64,000 nucleotides of DNA from Rhynchonema sp. JSB1_4. Its lineage: Eukaryota; Nematoda; Chromadorea; Monhysterida; Xyalidae. The translations under genes and the position numbers were made by a program. Location of the stretch: assembly GCA_030248065.1 (NCBI GenBank), contig JASAMV010008712.1, forward strand, positions 1 to 64,000, given 5' to 3'. Below the pieces are notes generated by a model. It did no database searches. It was given only the letters and a program-made list of their open reading frames with translations, and had not been told where the DNA came from. Within the stretch, counting starts at the first letter, position 1. Each line of letters starts with the position of its first letter. Positions 45,388 to 55,624 of this stretch are shown here, in pieces.

Positions 45388-46386
45388 ATGTTTCATGTAC
45401 GATACGAAAGCATCGAGTGAACGATTGATGCAAATGCACGGTGATTATGAGCATTTGGGATTGAAACCAGTTGTTGGTCAGGTCATAATGTTCCTTGTAC
45501 GTTGTGTTGTGCGCACATGCGTTATAATTCGGATTAAGTTCGCTCTCCGCAATCCGTTGGTGTTCAATATCAAGCCTAACGCAGTCTCTCCAATCCAACA
45601 CAAAAAGAACTACACGTTGTTTATCCCCCGTGATGTACGAACCAGAGATAGGGGCATCGAAGCCTTACTCCAGCAGGCCTTGTGTCATTTGGAGAAATAC
45701 GTGGATGTGATTGGCTCGAACCTTGCAACAACTTTGGGACAATCACCAACTACGGTGGTCAAGAGAGAACCGCTTATTGAATCAGACATGGCTCATCGTG
45801 AAACATCAGCCAGTCAGGCCGCTGGCATCGATTTGGACGAGCGACCGTCTAGGGTTGACAGTGATGGTTAGTGTGTTGCTTCAATTCTGTTCACTCGTTC
45901 GTCACGTTTCAATGGGCTGTGCGGAATATAGTCGATCCACGACTTGAGCGCCAATGTGTGCAGTCCATCACCCCAAGATCTATCTATCTAGTATTTCTGT
46001 GCGTGTGTGTTTCTGTGCCCAGTATGTTGGCGTGCATTGCACTGACGATGACCTGGTGCACCGTGCAAACAACCACAGACAGCAACCGAAGATCACAATC
46101 AAAGTGACTGCAACAAAATAATTCCCTTTTAGATGCAGTCTCCATGTCGAACCAAACGACAGTCAAATGCGAATCGATCCATGAGGAATTCTACGTTCCT
46201 CCACCCCTGGTTGAACGCAGCTCCATGCCAAATGCACCACAGGGTCAACAATCACAGAAACGGTCTTGTGACGCTCAAAAACCACCACAAGATCGTGGGC
46301 CAGGCCGTTGTGCTCTGTGCACTGTCAAAGTGGCACCCACTTACACACACGAATCGTCACAAACTAAACTAACAAATCTATCGTGA
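45388..46386 (+). pseudogene. Decayed zinc-finger gene ZF3 (B, B2, X exons)
   Basis: Exon B (45388-45472) keeps the frame CFMYDTKASSERLMQMHGDY, but the second zinc cysteine is Tyr. The B2 region (about 45632-45868) aligns with ZF1/ZF2 B2 but has lost its acceptor AG and has a two-base shift near 45650. It still shows VKREPLIESD.AHRETS and a G|GTTAGT donor. Exon X (46133-46386) begins in phase after TTTTAG and reads to a stop, with CALCTVKVAPTYTHES in place of the first X finger. No A or C-G exons were found, so it is probably a pseudogene, although B and X remain open. Confidence 0.7.
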
Positions 46387-46387
46387 C

Positions 46388-46680
46388 TAGGGCTCGCGCG
46401 GGAAATTTTTTTGAAGGACGGTAAAAGTTGGGGAAATTTCCCCTTTTCCCCAAGGGTCCAGGAATTCTTGCGGGAAATGGTAGTGTGGAACTGTGAAGGA
46501 CGGGAAATGTCGCGGGACAAGGCCCATTTCCCGTGGGAAATGCGGGAGAACTGGAAATTTCCCTCGGGAAATGGTGATATTTCCCTTAAATTTCCCGCTG
46601 AAAATAGGAATTTCCCGTAAATTTTACGCGGAAAACAGATATTTCCCGTAAATTTGGTTTTTGGTTTGAGAAGTTGCAAA
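46388..46680. repeat. CGGGAAATT-rich repeat
   Basis: The phrase CGGGAAATTTCC and its variants recur about 14 times in both orientations immediately after the ZF3 stop. It starts AGGGCTCGCGCGGG. It is non-coding. Confidence 0.75.
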
Positions 46681-46789
46681 CGCAATAGCAGGCCGCTGTA
46701 AGCGTTCCTTTGATGTTTTAAAATGTGGATGACAATTCCTGTTGATTGTTGATGTAAACTGGCAATGTGGGGACACTGTTTTATAAAAC

Positions 46790-48940
46790 GTGGCTTGACA
46801 ATTACGGTATCAGGGTCTGCCAGCAGCCCGATGCCAGCTCATTACCGTAATCGACATTGGTGTCGCCACGTTAATGACGTCATCCAAATGTCATCAAGCT
46901 CAATGCGACGTGAGTCTGGCAGATTTGGCGCTGCCGTTGAAACTGTTTATATTTTTAAGAAAATTTTTGTTCATCCTGTGGACTGAAAGTCTGCTAGCCA
47001 GCGCAACGTGTAGCGTGTGGCGTGCAAACCAGTGTGTGTCTGCACGGTTGCATGGGTATAAGTGCAACTTTGAGCCGCAGCCAGACCGCGTTCCCGTAGC
47101 TCAGTTTGTAGAGCAACTGGCTGTCCAGGCCTGGTGGCTGGGAGGTCGGAGGTTCGAGTCCTTCCGGGAGCATACGTTTGGTGTGGCGGCTCCGAGTTCA
47201 CAAAAACCATTATAAGGCGCAGAACCTAATTTTCCTAGGTCAAGTACCTCGTTTAGTGTAAGTGCACCTCAGGCATTTTGTTTCCTGTACTATCTTCCCA
47301 CACGAAAAGTCTGGACATCATATTGGCATTCTGGAAATCCATGAAAAAAATTCAAATGAAAAATTATTTTGCCAGCCCTGCTCCCATTTTGACGGTGGGC
47401 ATCGCTATCAGCTTTGATTCTGACGAATGGTGGACTTGGGGGCCTTTCTGTGCATTTCAGCTGGTCACGAAACATACGATAAGACGATTATTTTTCAATG
47501 CTTCGGCCCGCGTAATTTTCTCTTGCACAAATACAGAACAGCATGGTAGATGTTCCAATCTTTTTCAAATTGGGACGAACGCAAACATAGGCGACAGTCT
47601 GAGAGCTTCAATTTTTTGTTAAAATTTTCCATCATTTTATACATTTCTATATTATTGAAAAGCTGACTCAGATTTGTGTGTCTGAAATAAACGAGACGAA
47701 CATTCAGTCAACTCCGTGAATACCTAATCGGTATCCTACCGCCGCTGAATGCGAACGCCAGACGATAATACCTGACTTGACAATTACGGTATCAGGGTCT
47801 GCCAACTCATTACCGTAATCGATATTGTTGTCGCCACGTTAATGACGTAATCCAAATGTCATCAAGCTCAATGCGACGTGAATCTGGCAGATCTGGCGCT
47901 GCAGTTGAAAATGTTTATAGAAAGTTTTTGTTCATCCATTATAAGGCTCAAAAGCTAATTTTCTAAGGTCAAGTGCCTCGTTTAGTGTAAGTGCACCTCA
48001 GGCATTTTGTTTCTTGTACTATCTTCCCACGCGAAAAGTTTGCGCATCATATTGGCATTCCTGAAAGCTATGAAAAAAATTCTAATTAAAAATTATTTTT
48101 GTCAGCCCTGCTCCCATTCTAACGGTGGGCATCACAATCAGCTTTGATTCTGACGAATGGTGGACTTGGGAGGCTTTCTGTGCATTTCACCTGATCGCGA
48201 AACACACGATAAGACTATTATTTTTTAAACGTGTCGGCCTGCGTGCTTTTCTCTTGCACAAATACAGCACAGCATTGTAGATGTGCCAATTTTTTTTAAA
48301 TTGGAACAAAAGCAAACATAGGCGACAGTCTGTGAGCTTCTATGTTTTTATAAATTTTTCCATCATTTTATACATTTAAGAAAATATTTGTCCATCCATT
48401 ATAAGGCTCAAAAGCTAATTTTCCTAGGTCAAGTGCCTCGCTCAGTGTAAGTGCACCTCAGGCATTTTGTTTCTTGTACTATCTTCCCACACGAAAAGTT
48501 TGGACATCATATTGGCATTCCGGAAAAACATGAAAAAATTTCAAATAAAAACATATTTTTGCCAGCCTTGCTCCCAATCTAACGGTGCGCATCGCTATCA
48601 GCTTTGATTCTAACGAATGGTGGACTTGGGAGGCTTTCTGTGCATTTCACCTGGTCGCGAAACATACGATAAGAGATTATTTTTCAACGTGTCGGCCCGC
48701 GTCCCATTTTTGTCATGGCCTTTGTGTGAGAGCGGTTGCGCACGAAGATCTCTTTACAATGATCCAGCAAGTCGCATCATTTTATTCAGTGACGGTATTT
48801 ATCATGATATCTATCATTTACGTATTTATCATTTTTTCAAAGAAAAGATTTCATCTGTACAATTGCAATCGAATTGTCGTTTTTAATGTTAACGACGATA
48901 TTTATGTCATGTCAACTTGAAACAGGTTTTGATAAAATAA
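46790..48940. repeat. Satellite-like array, units of about 0.96 kb (part 1)
   Basis: Units begin TTGACAATTACGGTATCAGG and contain AATGTCATCAAGCTCAATGC, AGTGCACCTCAGGCATTTTG and AGCTTTGATTC, then TTTCACCTGGTCGCGAAAC. Units start at about 46796, 47775 (shortened) and 48399 (partial). Unit 1 carries a roughly 235-bp insertion with a tRNA-like sequence. Identity between units looks high. The same units recur at 53160-55320. No gene is supported within them. Confidence 0.85.
47090..47172 (+). tRNA. tRNA-like sequence, anticodon arm aberrant
   Basis: The acceptor stem GTTCCCG pairs with CGGGAGC (one G-U), the D arm is GCTC/GAGC, and the T arm GGAGG-TTCGAGT-CCTTC has a perfect B box. The anticodon arm does not fold canonically: ACTGG can pair with CTGGT only around a 10-base loop containing GTC. 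The total of 83 nt is longer than a class I tRNA. It is either an intron-containing or long-variable-arm tRNA, or a tRNA-derived pseudogene or SINE head. It sits in an insertion unique to the first satellite unit. Confidence 0.5.
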
Positions 48941-51620
48941 GTAGATACCGTATCAAATAACAGCACCTACTGTATGTATCAATAATTTTACGATATTCTC
49001 AAAGTGCTGACTTCAGATGCAAACGACAATCACGCCTTGCGGTTGTAACCCAAAAGAAATAGTCAATGCAGGTTGCTTACATCGAGAAAGTATGGGCCCT
49101 TCGGCAACGCAGCATGGCCACGAACAAAGTACTGTTTCTTGTGGTGAATAGGGGCCTTCATTGCCAATGGATTGCTGCGATCGGACTGCTCCTGCTTCAC
49201 CTATAATGCCGTGTATTATATTGTTAGTGCGGTTATCAGTGTCGCAAGAAAAAGCTTCCAATTGCGATAACATTACATTGCTTGTCATCCCTTCGATAGT
49301 CGTATTGAATTGGGACTCGCTCATTGAGCCTAGTGATTGGCTTTTTCGTATGTCTTCATCGTCCGCAACCTTCAAATGGTTTACTTTCAGACCGACACTC
49401 TGCAGTGTTGTTTTAGAACCCAGAACTTGTGTGTACCTACATAAAGTTTGCTATTTCCGCGCGCTGACAGTGGTAATGCGGGCGGGAATTCGAACCTACC
49501 CGGTGTCAGGTTCCATGCCCTGTCTCATCCTCCGGCCGATAAGTTGCAGTGTGCACCATTAATCACAGAACACTGCGTGCGCAAAAAAACCGATATTTGT
49601 ACGAGAAATCTTTAGTCTTTAATCTGAAAAATCTGTACCTATGTTGTGAGCGGGAACTGTTGGATTTAAAAAATAGAACTTCGGCCGCGAATTCTCACTT
49701 CGGGCTTCTGTTGTGCAATTCCGTTCACTTCAATGTTGCTTGGCAGGTCATGCTTTATTTCGTCACGTGTTTCTTGCGATATCTGCAGCCAATCTGTCGT
49801 GCACCAACGTTTGAAGCAGTCGGCTCCGGGGCTAAGCTGGGCACTTCATGGGTTCATTCATAAAACATGACCAACCTCCTTCTTGATCGCTCGTTGCTGG
49901 TTGAACGTGGATAGCGGCACTGATTCGGGTGTCTCCTGCAGCGCTTAAAACTGTCTTCAATTCGCTGAGTTCTGCATTTCGTGCATTCAGTGGGACACAC
50001 AAGAGTCAATGAGCTTGTGGGAGCAAAGCAATGGCATTCTTTAATCCCTTTACATAGTTAACGATTCCGTGCACGAGCTCCACTGTGCTTATATAGCCTC
50101 TATGAAACATCACGGTTGGACGTGTGACTCACTGGCTGCCGCGTTTGTTGTCCACGGGTAGTTTCAGGTTGATGTTTCACCTTAGGTATGTAATCAGTGA
50201 TCAAACAACTCGTGCATGTTTTGCGCTTGTGTGTAAAAGCAATAACAATGAAGCAACAAAAAGCTGTTTTTGGGGGTGTAAACGACCCTTTTTTGGGGGT
50301 GAATCGTCTACATACGGAAAGACTTTGCTGGAAATTTAGAAATACGTTTCACTTTCTGATCTTGCTCCACCGTAATCTGATTAACAGCGTACTTGCGGCG
50401 TTTGCCCGTTGCTTTCGCTCAAACGTAGCCAATTGAAAAGTACGTATTTTACATTGGCACTAACCTAACTTTTATAAATGACTTGTCAGTCATGGTTTCA
50501 ACCTGTGTAGTATCGTATCATCGTTCCAATCGTGTATTCCACATGTTCAATCATTGTCATAATTGTGTTGTAGCTTGCTGCCCTGCTGCTTGGTTATGGT
50601 GATGTTAGCTGCGAGTGATGACGTCAACTTTGGTGAAATCAAGTTTGCTTTAGAAGATCTGATAAAAAGTGAAAAAGCCACAAGTTGGCGTCGGCTTTTA
50701 TGCCCGAACGAATTGGTGACAGCGCGGTACACGTTTCACTCAATTGTTGAATGTTTGGGTTACGGTCTCCAGCTGGATTGTTGTGACATGCTGTACGACG
50801 ACACGTAATTGAGCTGCATATTGATTATTGCATATTGAGCTGAGTTGATTATTTCGTACAGCACTGCATCCAATCTTCATGAGCTGCTTTTTATTATTTC
50901 GTGCTCATTTGGCCACCACGCTCACGTCCTGGCGCTAACGCGCCCCTCCTGACCCGGCTAGCTGTGACGCTGATCCCTATTTATCTACCCTTCACGGATG
51001 GAGGGTTGAGCGGTTGAACTTCAGCCTGCACCTCAGCTGTGTTTTGCTCGACCGGTTGGGTGGTTGGGTGTTGACACACAACTTAACGTTGTACGTACAT
51101 GTACATGGTTATTTCAATAGATCGTTATTACTTTGTGTGAAAAGAGATGGAACTTTTTGGCTGCACACGGTGCTTGGGTGGAAGTGCAAAAACTATGGTT
51201 TGCGGGCATAATTCCAAGGTGATGTTTGTCCAAACCATCAGTTCAACCTAAAATTACGTGAGTGTGCGATCGACGGGTCAGCCGTACAGTCGACCAACCG
51301 TTGACTAACAGTAATCATGGCGACCGTGTACCGTGTTCCTGCGACCGCGACTCAAAGGGTCCATCACCTTGATAGTCAACGCTGATTCCGTAAGCACACA
51401 TTTCATTACGATGATTGTTCCTCACACGTCTCACATATCCAACCGAATATGAGAGAAAGAAAATGATATGTAATTGCATGTTTCGTGGAGATTATACAAC
51501 GATCTCTTCAAAGAAAATTATCTTGGTCAAGAAGCTGTATCGAAACCAGGGTTTGGGCAAAAAAACGACGGCGTTTATTTTCTTAAAAAAAACGAGGTTT
51601 TTTTAAAAACGCCTGGCCGT
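48940..51620. repeat. 2.7-kb segmental duplication, copy 1
   Basis: Collinear with 55625-58330, displaced by about 6.69 kb, with roughly 97 percent identity by eye. Open frames (for example 50596-50808, and 49013-49375 on the minus strand) are present in both copies, but most differences inside them change the amino acid, so coding constraint is not shown. A B-box-like GGTTCGAATTCC (minus strand, near 49485) hints at a tRNA-derived piece. Confidence 0.85.
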
Positions 51621-51959
51621 TTTTCGTTTTTTTAAATCCTGAGTTTCCTTAATTTTCCCTGATTTTTTGGGAATGTACCCTGATTTTCAAGAAAAATCAA
51701 TTTTTTGTCCCATTTTTTCAAAAAAATTTCGACCAATTTTTACTTTGTCGAGATACGTCGATACACGGAGTTTGACTTTCAATGATGACCCCGGTCAAAG
51801 TTTATTTTTTACCGTTTATTTTGAATCAGAATACATAGAATTACTTCATTTTAACCATTTTTTCTTCCAAACATGAGCGTTTTCCAATTTTTTTGGGCAT
51901 ATTTTGGTCACCTGGGCGTTTTAAAAAAAGCGATTTTTTGAAAAAAAACACGTGTTTTG

Positions 51960-52360
51960 CCCAATCCTGCTTGGGAGCCTTTCTGTGCATCTCACCTGGT
52001 CGCGAAACATACGATAAGACGATATTTTTCAACGTGTCGGCCGCCACAGGAAAAATAAAAAAGTTAAACAGGAACAAACTCATAAATTGGAACAAACTGG
52101 AACAAACGCGGTCCCTAATTACTGAAAAAATCCCCCAAATTGTTCCCGTTTGTTCCAGTTTGTTCCTTTTTATCTTCAGTTTGTTCCTGTTTATGTCGAG
52201 TTCAATGCAGTTTGTTTCCGTTTACCTCTGTTTGTTGCAGTTTATCCTGTTTATTTCTATTTGTTCCTGTTTATCTTTTTTAACATTGAAGGTGCTTGTA
52301 CCTGTTTGTTCCTGTTTGTTCCTGTTTATCTTTTTTATCCATTGTATTGGGTCTCTAGTG
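51960..52360. repeat. Satellite fragment and TTTGTTCCTG repeats
   Basis: A fragment of the 0.96-kb unit (TTTCTGTGCATCTCACCTGG) at about 51975-52050 is followed by irregular repeats of TTTGTTCCTGTTTATC in both orientations to about 52350. No gene is seen. Confidence 0.7.
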
Positions 52361-52417
52361 GACTAAACATCCCAAGTTACACTTGGTACATGTGGTACGA
52401 AGTAGCTCAGAGATGGT

Positions 52418-52950
52418 ACACCAGAAGCCCAGCAAACGGTTGGGCACTGGTACAGTTGGTGCACAGAAGCCCAGCAAACGGTTGGGCACTGGTACAGATG
52501 GCGCACAGAAACCAAGTAGACGGTTGGGCACTGGTACAGTTGACGCAAGGAGCCAAGCAGACGGTTGGGTACTAGTACAGTTGGCGCACAGAAGCCCACC
52601 AGACGGTTGGGCGCTGGTACAGTTGGCGCATAGAAGCCCAGCAGACGGCCGGGCACTGGCACAGTTGGCGCACAGAAGCTCAATCGACCGGTTGGATGTC
52701 GCTGCTACAGTTTGTGCATGAAAACCTAGCAAACGGCTGAGTTCTGGTATTGTTGGTCCACAGAAGCTCAGGGAACGGTTGGGCACTAGTATAATTGGTG
52801 AACAGAAGCTGAACAGACGCTTGGGCACTAGCACTGTTGGCGCACAGAAGCCCAGCAGATGGTTGGGCACTGGTACAGTTGTCGCAAGGAGCCAAACAGA
52901 CGGTTGGGCACCAGTACGGTTGGCGCACAGAGCCCGTTTGGATGTTGCGA
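52418..52950. repeat. 42-bp minisatellite, about 12-13 copies
   Basis: Units resemble GCACAGAAGCCCAGCAGACG followed by GTTGGGCACTGGTACAGTTG. Because 42 is a multiple of three, long frames open in several phases on both strands, for example a 14-residue repeat containing QKPSKRLGTGTVGA. Divergent units are at 52680-52790. No start, splice site or partner exon distinguishes one frame, so I do not call a protein. Confidence 0.9.
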
Positions 52951-53159
52951 GTACAGTTGCTGTTGGCTGACATGTTCCGTGCCGTTTCGCGACATTTTTG
53001 AGTGCACAAGCATCGACATTGAACGCACCGTCGGTTATATTATTCTGTGAAAGTATTAAATGCAGCGAGAGTTGGTGTGTGCACGTTCAGGCCTGGGCTT
53101 CTTCCCGTGAGTCTGACACCAAAGTTGCTTGCCGTGTGTCTGACAGCTTCACTCTTGAA

Positions 53160-55320
53160 CGCTGCTGATTTTTCAACGTGTCGGCCCGCGTGCTTTTCTC
53201 TTGCACAAATACAGCACAGCATTGTAGATGTGCCGTTTGTTTAAACTGGAACAAAAGCAATCATAGGCGACAGTCTATGTGTGCTTCAATATTTTTATAA
53301 AATTTTTCCATCCTTTTATACACTTATACATTATTGAAAAGTTGACTCAGATTTGTGTGTCTGAAATAAACGAGACGAACGTTCAGGCAACTCCGTGAAT
53401 ACATAATCGATATCCCACCGCCGTTGAATGCGAATGCCAGACGATAAAACGTGGTTTGACAATTACCGTATCAAGGTCTGCCAGCAGCCCGATGCCAACG
53501 CACTACCGTAATCGATATTGTTGTCGCCACGCTAACGACGTCATCAAAATGTCATCAAGCTCAATGCGACGTGAATCTGGCAAACTTGGCGCTGACGTTG
53601 AAAATGTTTGTATTTCCAAGAAAATATTTGTTCATTCATTATAAGGCTCAAAAGCTAATTTTCCTAGGTCAAGTACCTCGCTCAGTGCAAGTGCACCTCA
53701 GACATTTTGTTTCCTGTACTATCTTCACACACGGAAAGTTTGGACATCAAATTGGCATTCCTAAAAAATTCAAATGAAAAATTATTTTCGCCAGCCCTGC
53801 TCCAATTCTAACGGTGGGCATCGCTATCAGCTTTGATTCTAACGAATGGTGGACTTGGGAGCCTTTCTGTGCATTTCACCTGGTCGCGAAACGTACGATA
53901 AGACGATGTTTTTCAACGTGTCGGCCCGCGTGCTTTTCTCTTGCACAAATACAGCACAACATTGTAGATGTGCCAATTTTTTTTAATTTGGAACAAAAGC
54001 AAACATAGCCGACAGTCTGTGAGCTTCAATATTTTTATAAAATTTTCCATCATTTTATGCATTTCTATATTGTTGAAAAGTTGACTCAGATTTGTGTGCC
54101 TGAAATAAACGAGACGAGCATTCGGTCAACTCCGTGAATACATAATCGATATCCTACCGCCGCTGAATGCGAACGCCAGACGATAAAACGTGACTTGACA
54201 ATTACGGCATCAGGGTCTGCCAGCAACCTGATGCCAACTCATTACCGTAATCGATATTGTTGTCGCCACGTTAATGACGTAATCCAAATGTCATCAAGCT
54301 CAATGCGACGTGAATCTGGCAGATTTGGCGCTGCAGTTGAAAATGTTTATATTTTTAAGAAAATTTTTGTTCATCCATTATAAGGATCAAAAGCTAATTT
54401 TCTAAGGTCAAGTACCTCGTTTAGTGTAAGTGCACCTCAAACATTTTGTTTCCTGTACTATCTTCCCACACGAAAAGTCTGGACATCATATTGGCATTCC
54501 GGAAAGCCATGAAAAAATTTCAACTGAAAAATCATTTTTGATAGCCCCAACTCCGTGAATGCATAATCGATATCTTACCGCCGTTGAATACGAATGCCAG
54601 ACGATAAAACGTGATTTGACAATTACCGTATCAGGGTCTGTCAGCAGCCCGATGCCAACGCATATTACCGTAATCGATATTGGTGTCGCCACGTTAATGA
54701 CGTCATCCAAATGTCATCAAGCTCAATGCGACGTGAATCTGGCGGATTTGGCGCTGCCGTTGAGAATGTTTATATTTTTAAGAAAATATTTGTTCATCCA
54801 TTATAAGGCTCAAAAGCTAATTTTCATATGTCAAGTACCTCGTTTAGTGTAAGTGTACCTCATCTTGTTCCCTGTACTATCTTCCCAACACGAAAAGTTT
54901 GGATATCATATTGGCATTCCGGAAAACCATGAAAAAATTTCAAATAAAAATATATTTTTGCCAGCCTTGCTCCCAGTCTAACGGTGGGCATCGCTGTCAG
55001 CTTTGATTCTAACGAATGATGGATTTGGGAGGCTTTCTGTGCATTTCACCTGGTCGCGAAACATACGATAAGATTGTTTTGCAACGTGTCGGCCCGCGTG
55101 CCATTTTTGTCATGGCCTTTGTGTGAGAGCGGTTGCGCACGAAGATCTTTCTTACAAGGATCCAGCAAGTCGCATCATTTTATTCAGTGACAGTATTTAT
55201 CATGATATTTATCATTTATGTATTTATCATTTTTGTCAAAGAAAGGATTTCATCTGTACAATTGCAATCGCATGCTTTTGTCGTTATTAATGTTAACGAC
55301 GATATTAATGTCATGCCAAC
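53160..55320. repeat. Satellite-like array, units of about 0.96 kb (part 2)
   Basis: Partial and full units start at about 53160, 53456, 54195 and 54611, with the same internal landmarks as 46790-48940. The last unit leads into the second copy of the segmental duplication after an extra stretch of about 290 bp at 55325-55620. Confidence 0.85.
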
Positions 55321-55624
55321 TTGACCTCTCCTCTTCCCATTCATTCAATCGGCAAACTCGGTGGACTCATTGACAGTACAGATTGCACGCATGATATCTG
55401 TCTCGTTAGTCTAAAACAAAACGTCATGTCTGGTACATGATAACATGCTTGACTGGGAGTTTCAAAAACAGCTACAGTCTACAAAATTGAAGCAGCTTTC
55501 CAAGCGTCTTGTACTAAACAATAGTCAGTAAACATTATGAGTGTTGCTCATCAACATTCGCTCAGCTTTTGAGAACATGCCCCCCACGTGTTGTTCATGG
55601 AAGTTTTCCGATCTGATTGGTTTT

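Larger units (their letters stand above)
14352..45806. promoter_or_regulatory. Dense field of ATGTTTCA/TGAAACAT octamers (Ruby-motif-like)
   Basis: About 40 exact octamers, roughly balanced between strands, lie in this 31.5-kb interval. I found one between 1 and 14 kb and about six after 46 kb. Examples start at 14352, 14379, 17639, 18166, 20270, 25727, 25828, 26204, 26276, 39350, 39410, 42650, 42677 and 45799. Contexts include exons of the zinc-finger and methyltransferase genes, introns, spacers and hairpin centres. The C. elegans 21U-RNA upstream motif has the core CTGTTTCA and lies about 40 bp before each piRNA start, in large clusters. The match here is seven of eight bases. The enrichment is observed; the promoter role is inference. 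Confidence 0.5.

Noticed and set aside
46971..47210. Minus-strand frame with GRTRTSDLP
   Set aside because: This peptide is the well-known reverse-strand reading of a tRNA T-arm/acceptor region, here the tRNA-like sequence at 47090-47172.
49013..49375. 120-residue minus-strand frame conserved at 55707-56069
   Set aside because: The conservation is explained by the recent segmental duplication, and most differences alter the protein.
49477..49560. B-box-like sequence on the minus strand suggesting a tRNA or SINE
   Set aside because: The T-loop match has an extra base and no acceptor stem or A box could be paired convincingly.
52363..53028. Long overlapping frames giving 14-residue protein repeats
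   Set aside because: They are a by-product of a 42-bp (3x14) minisatellite open in several frames on both strands. No splice or start evidence favours one.
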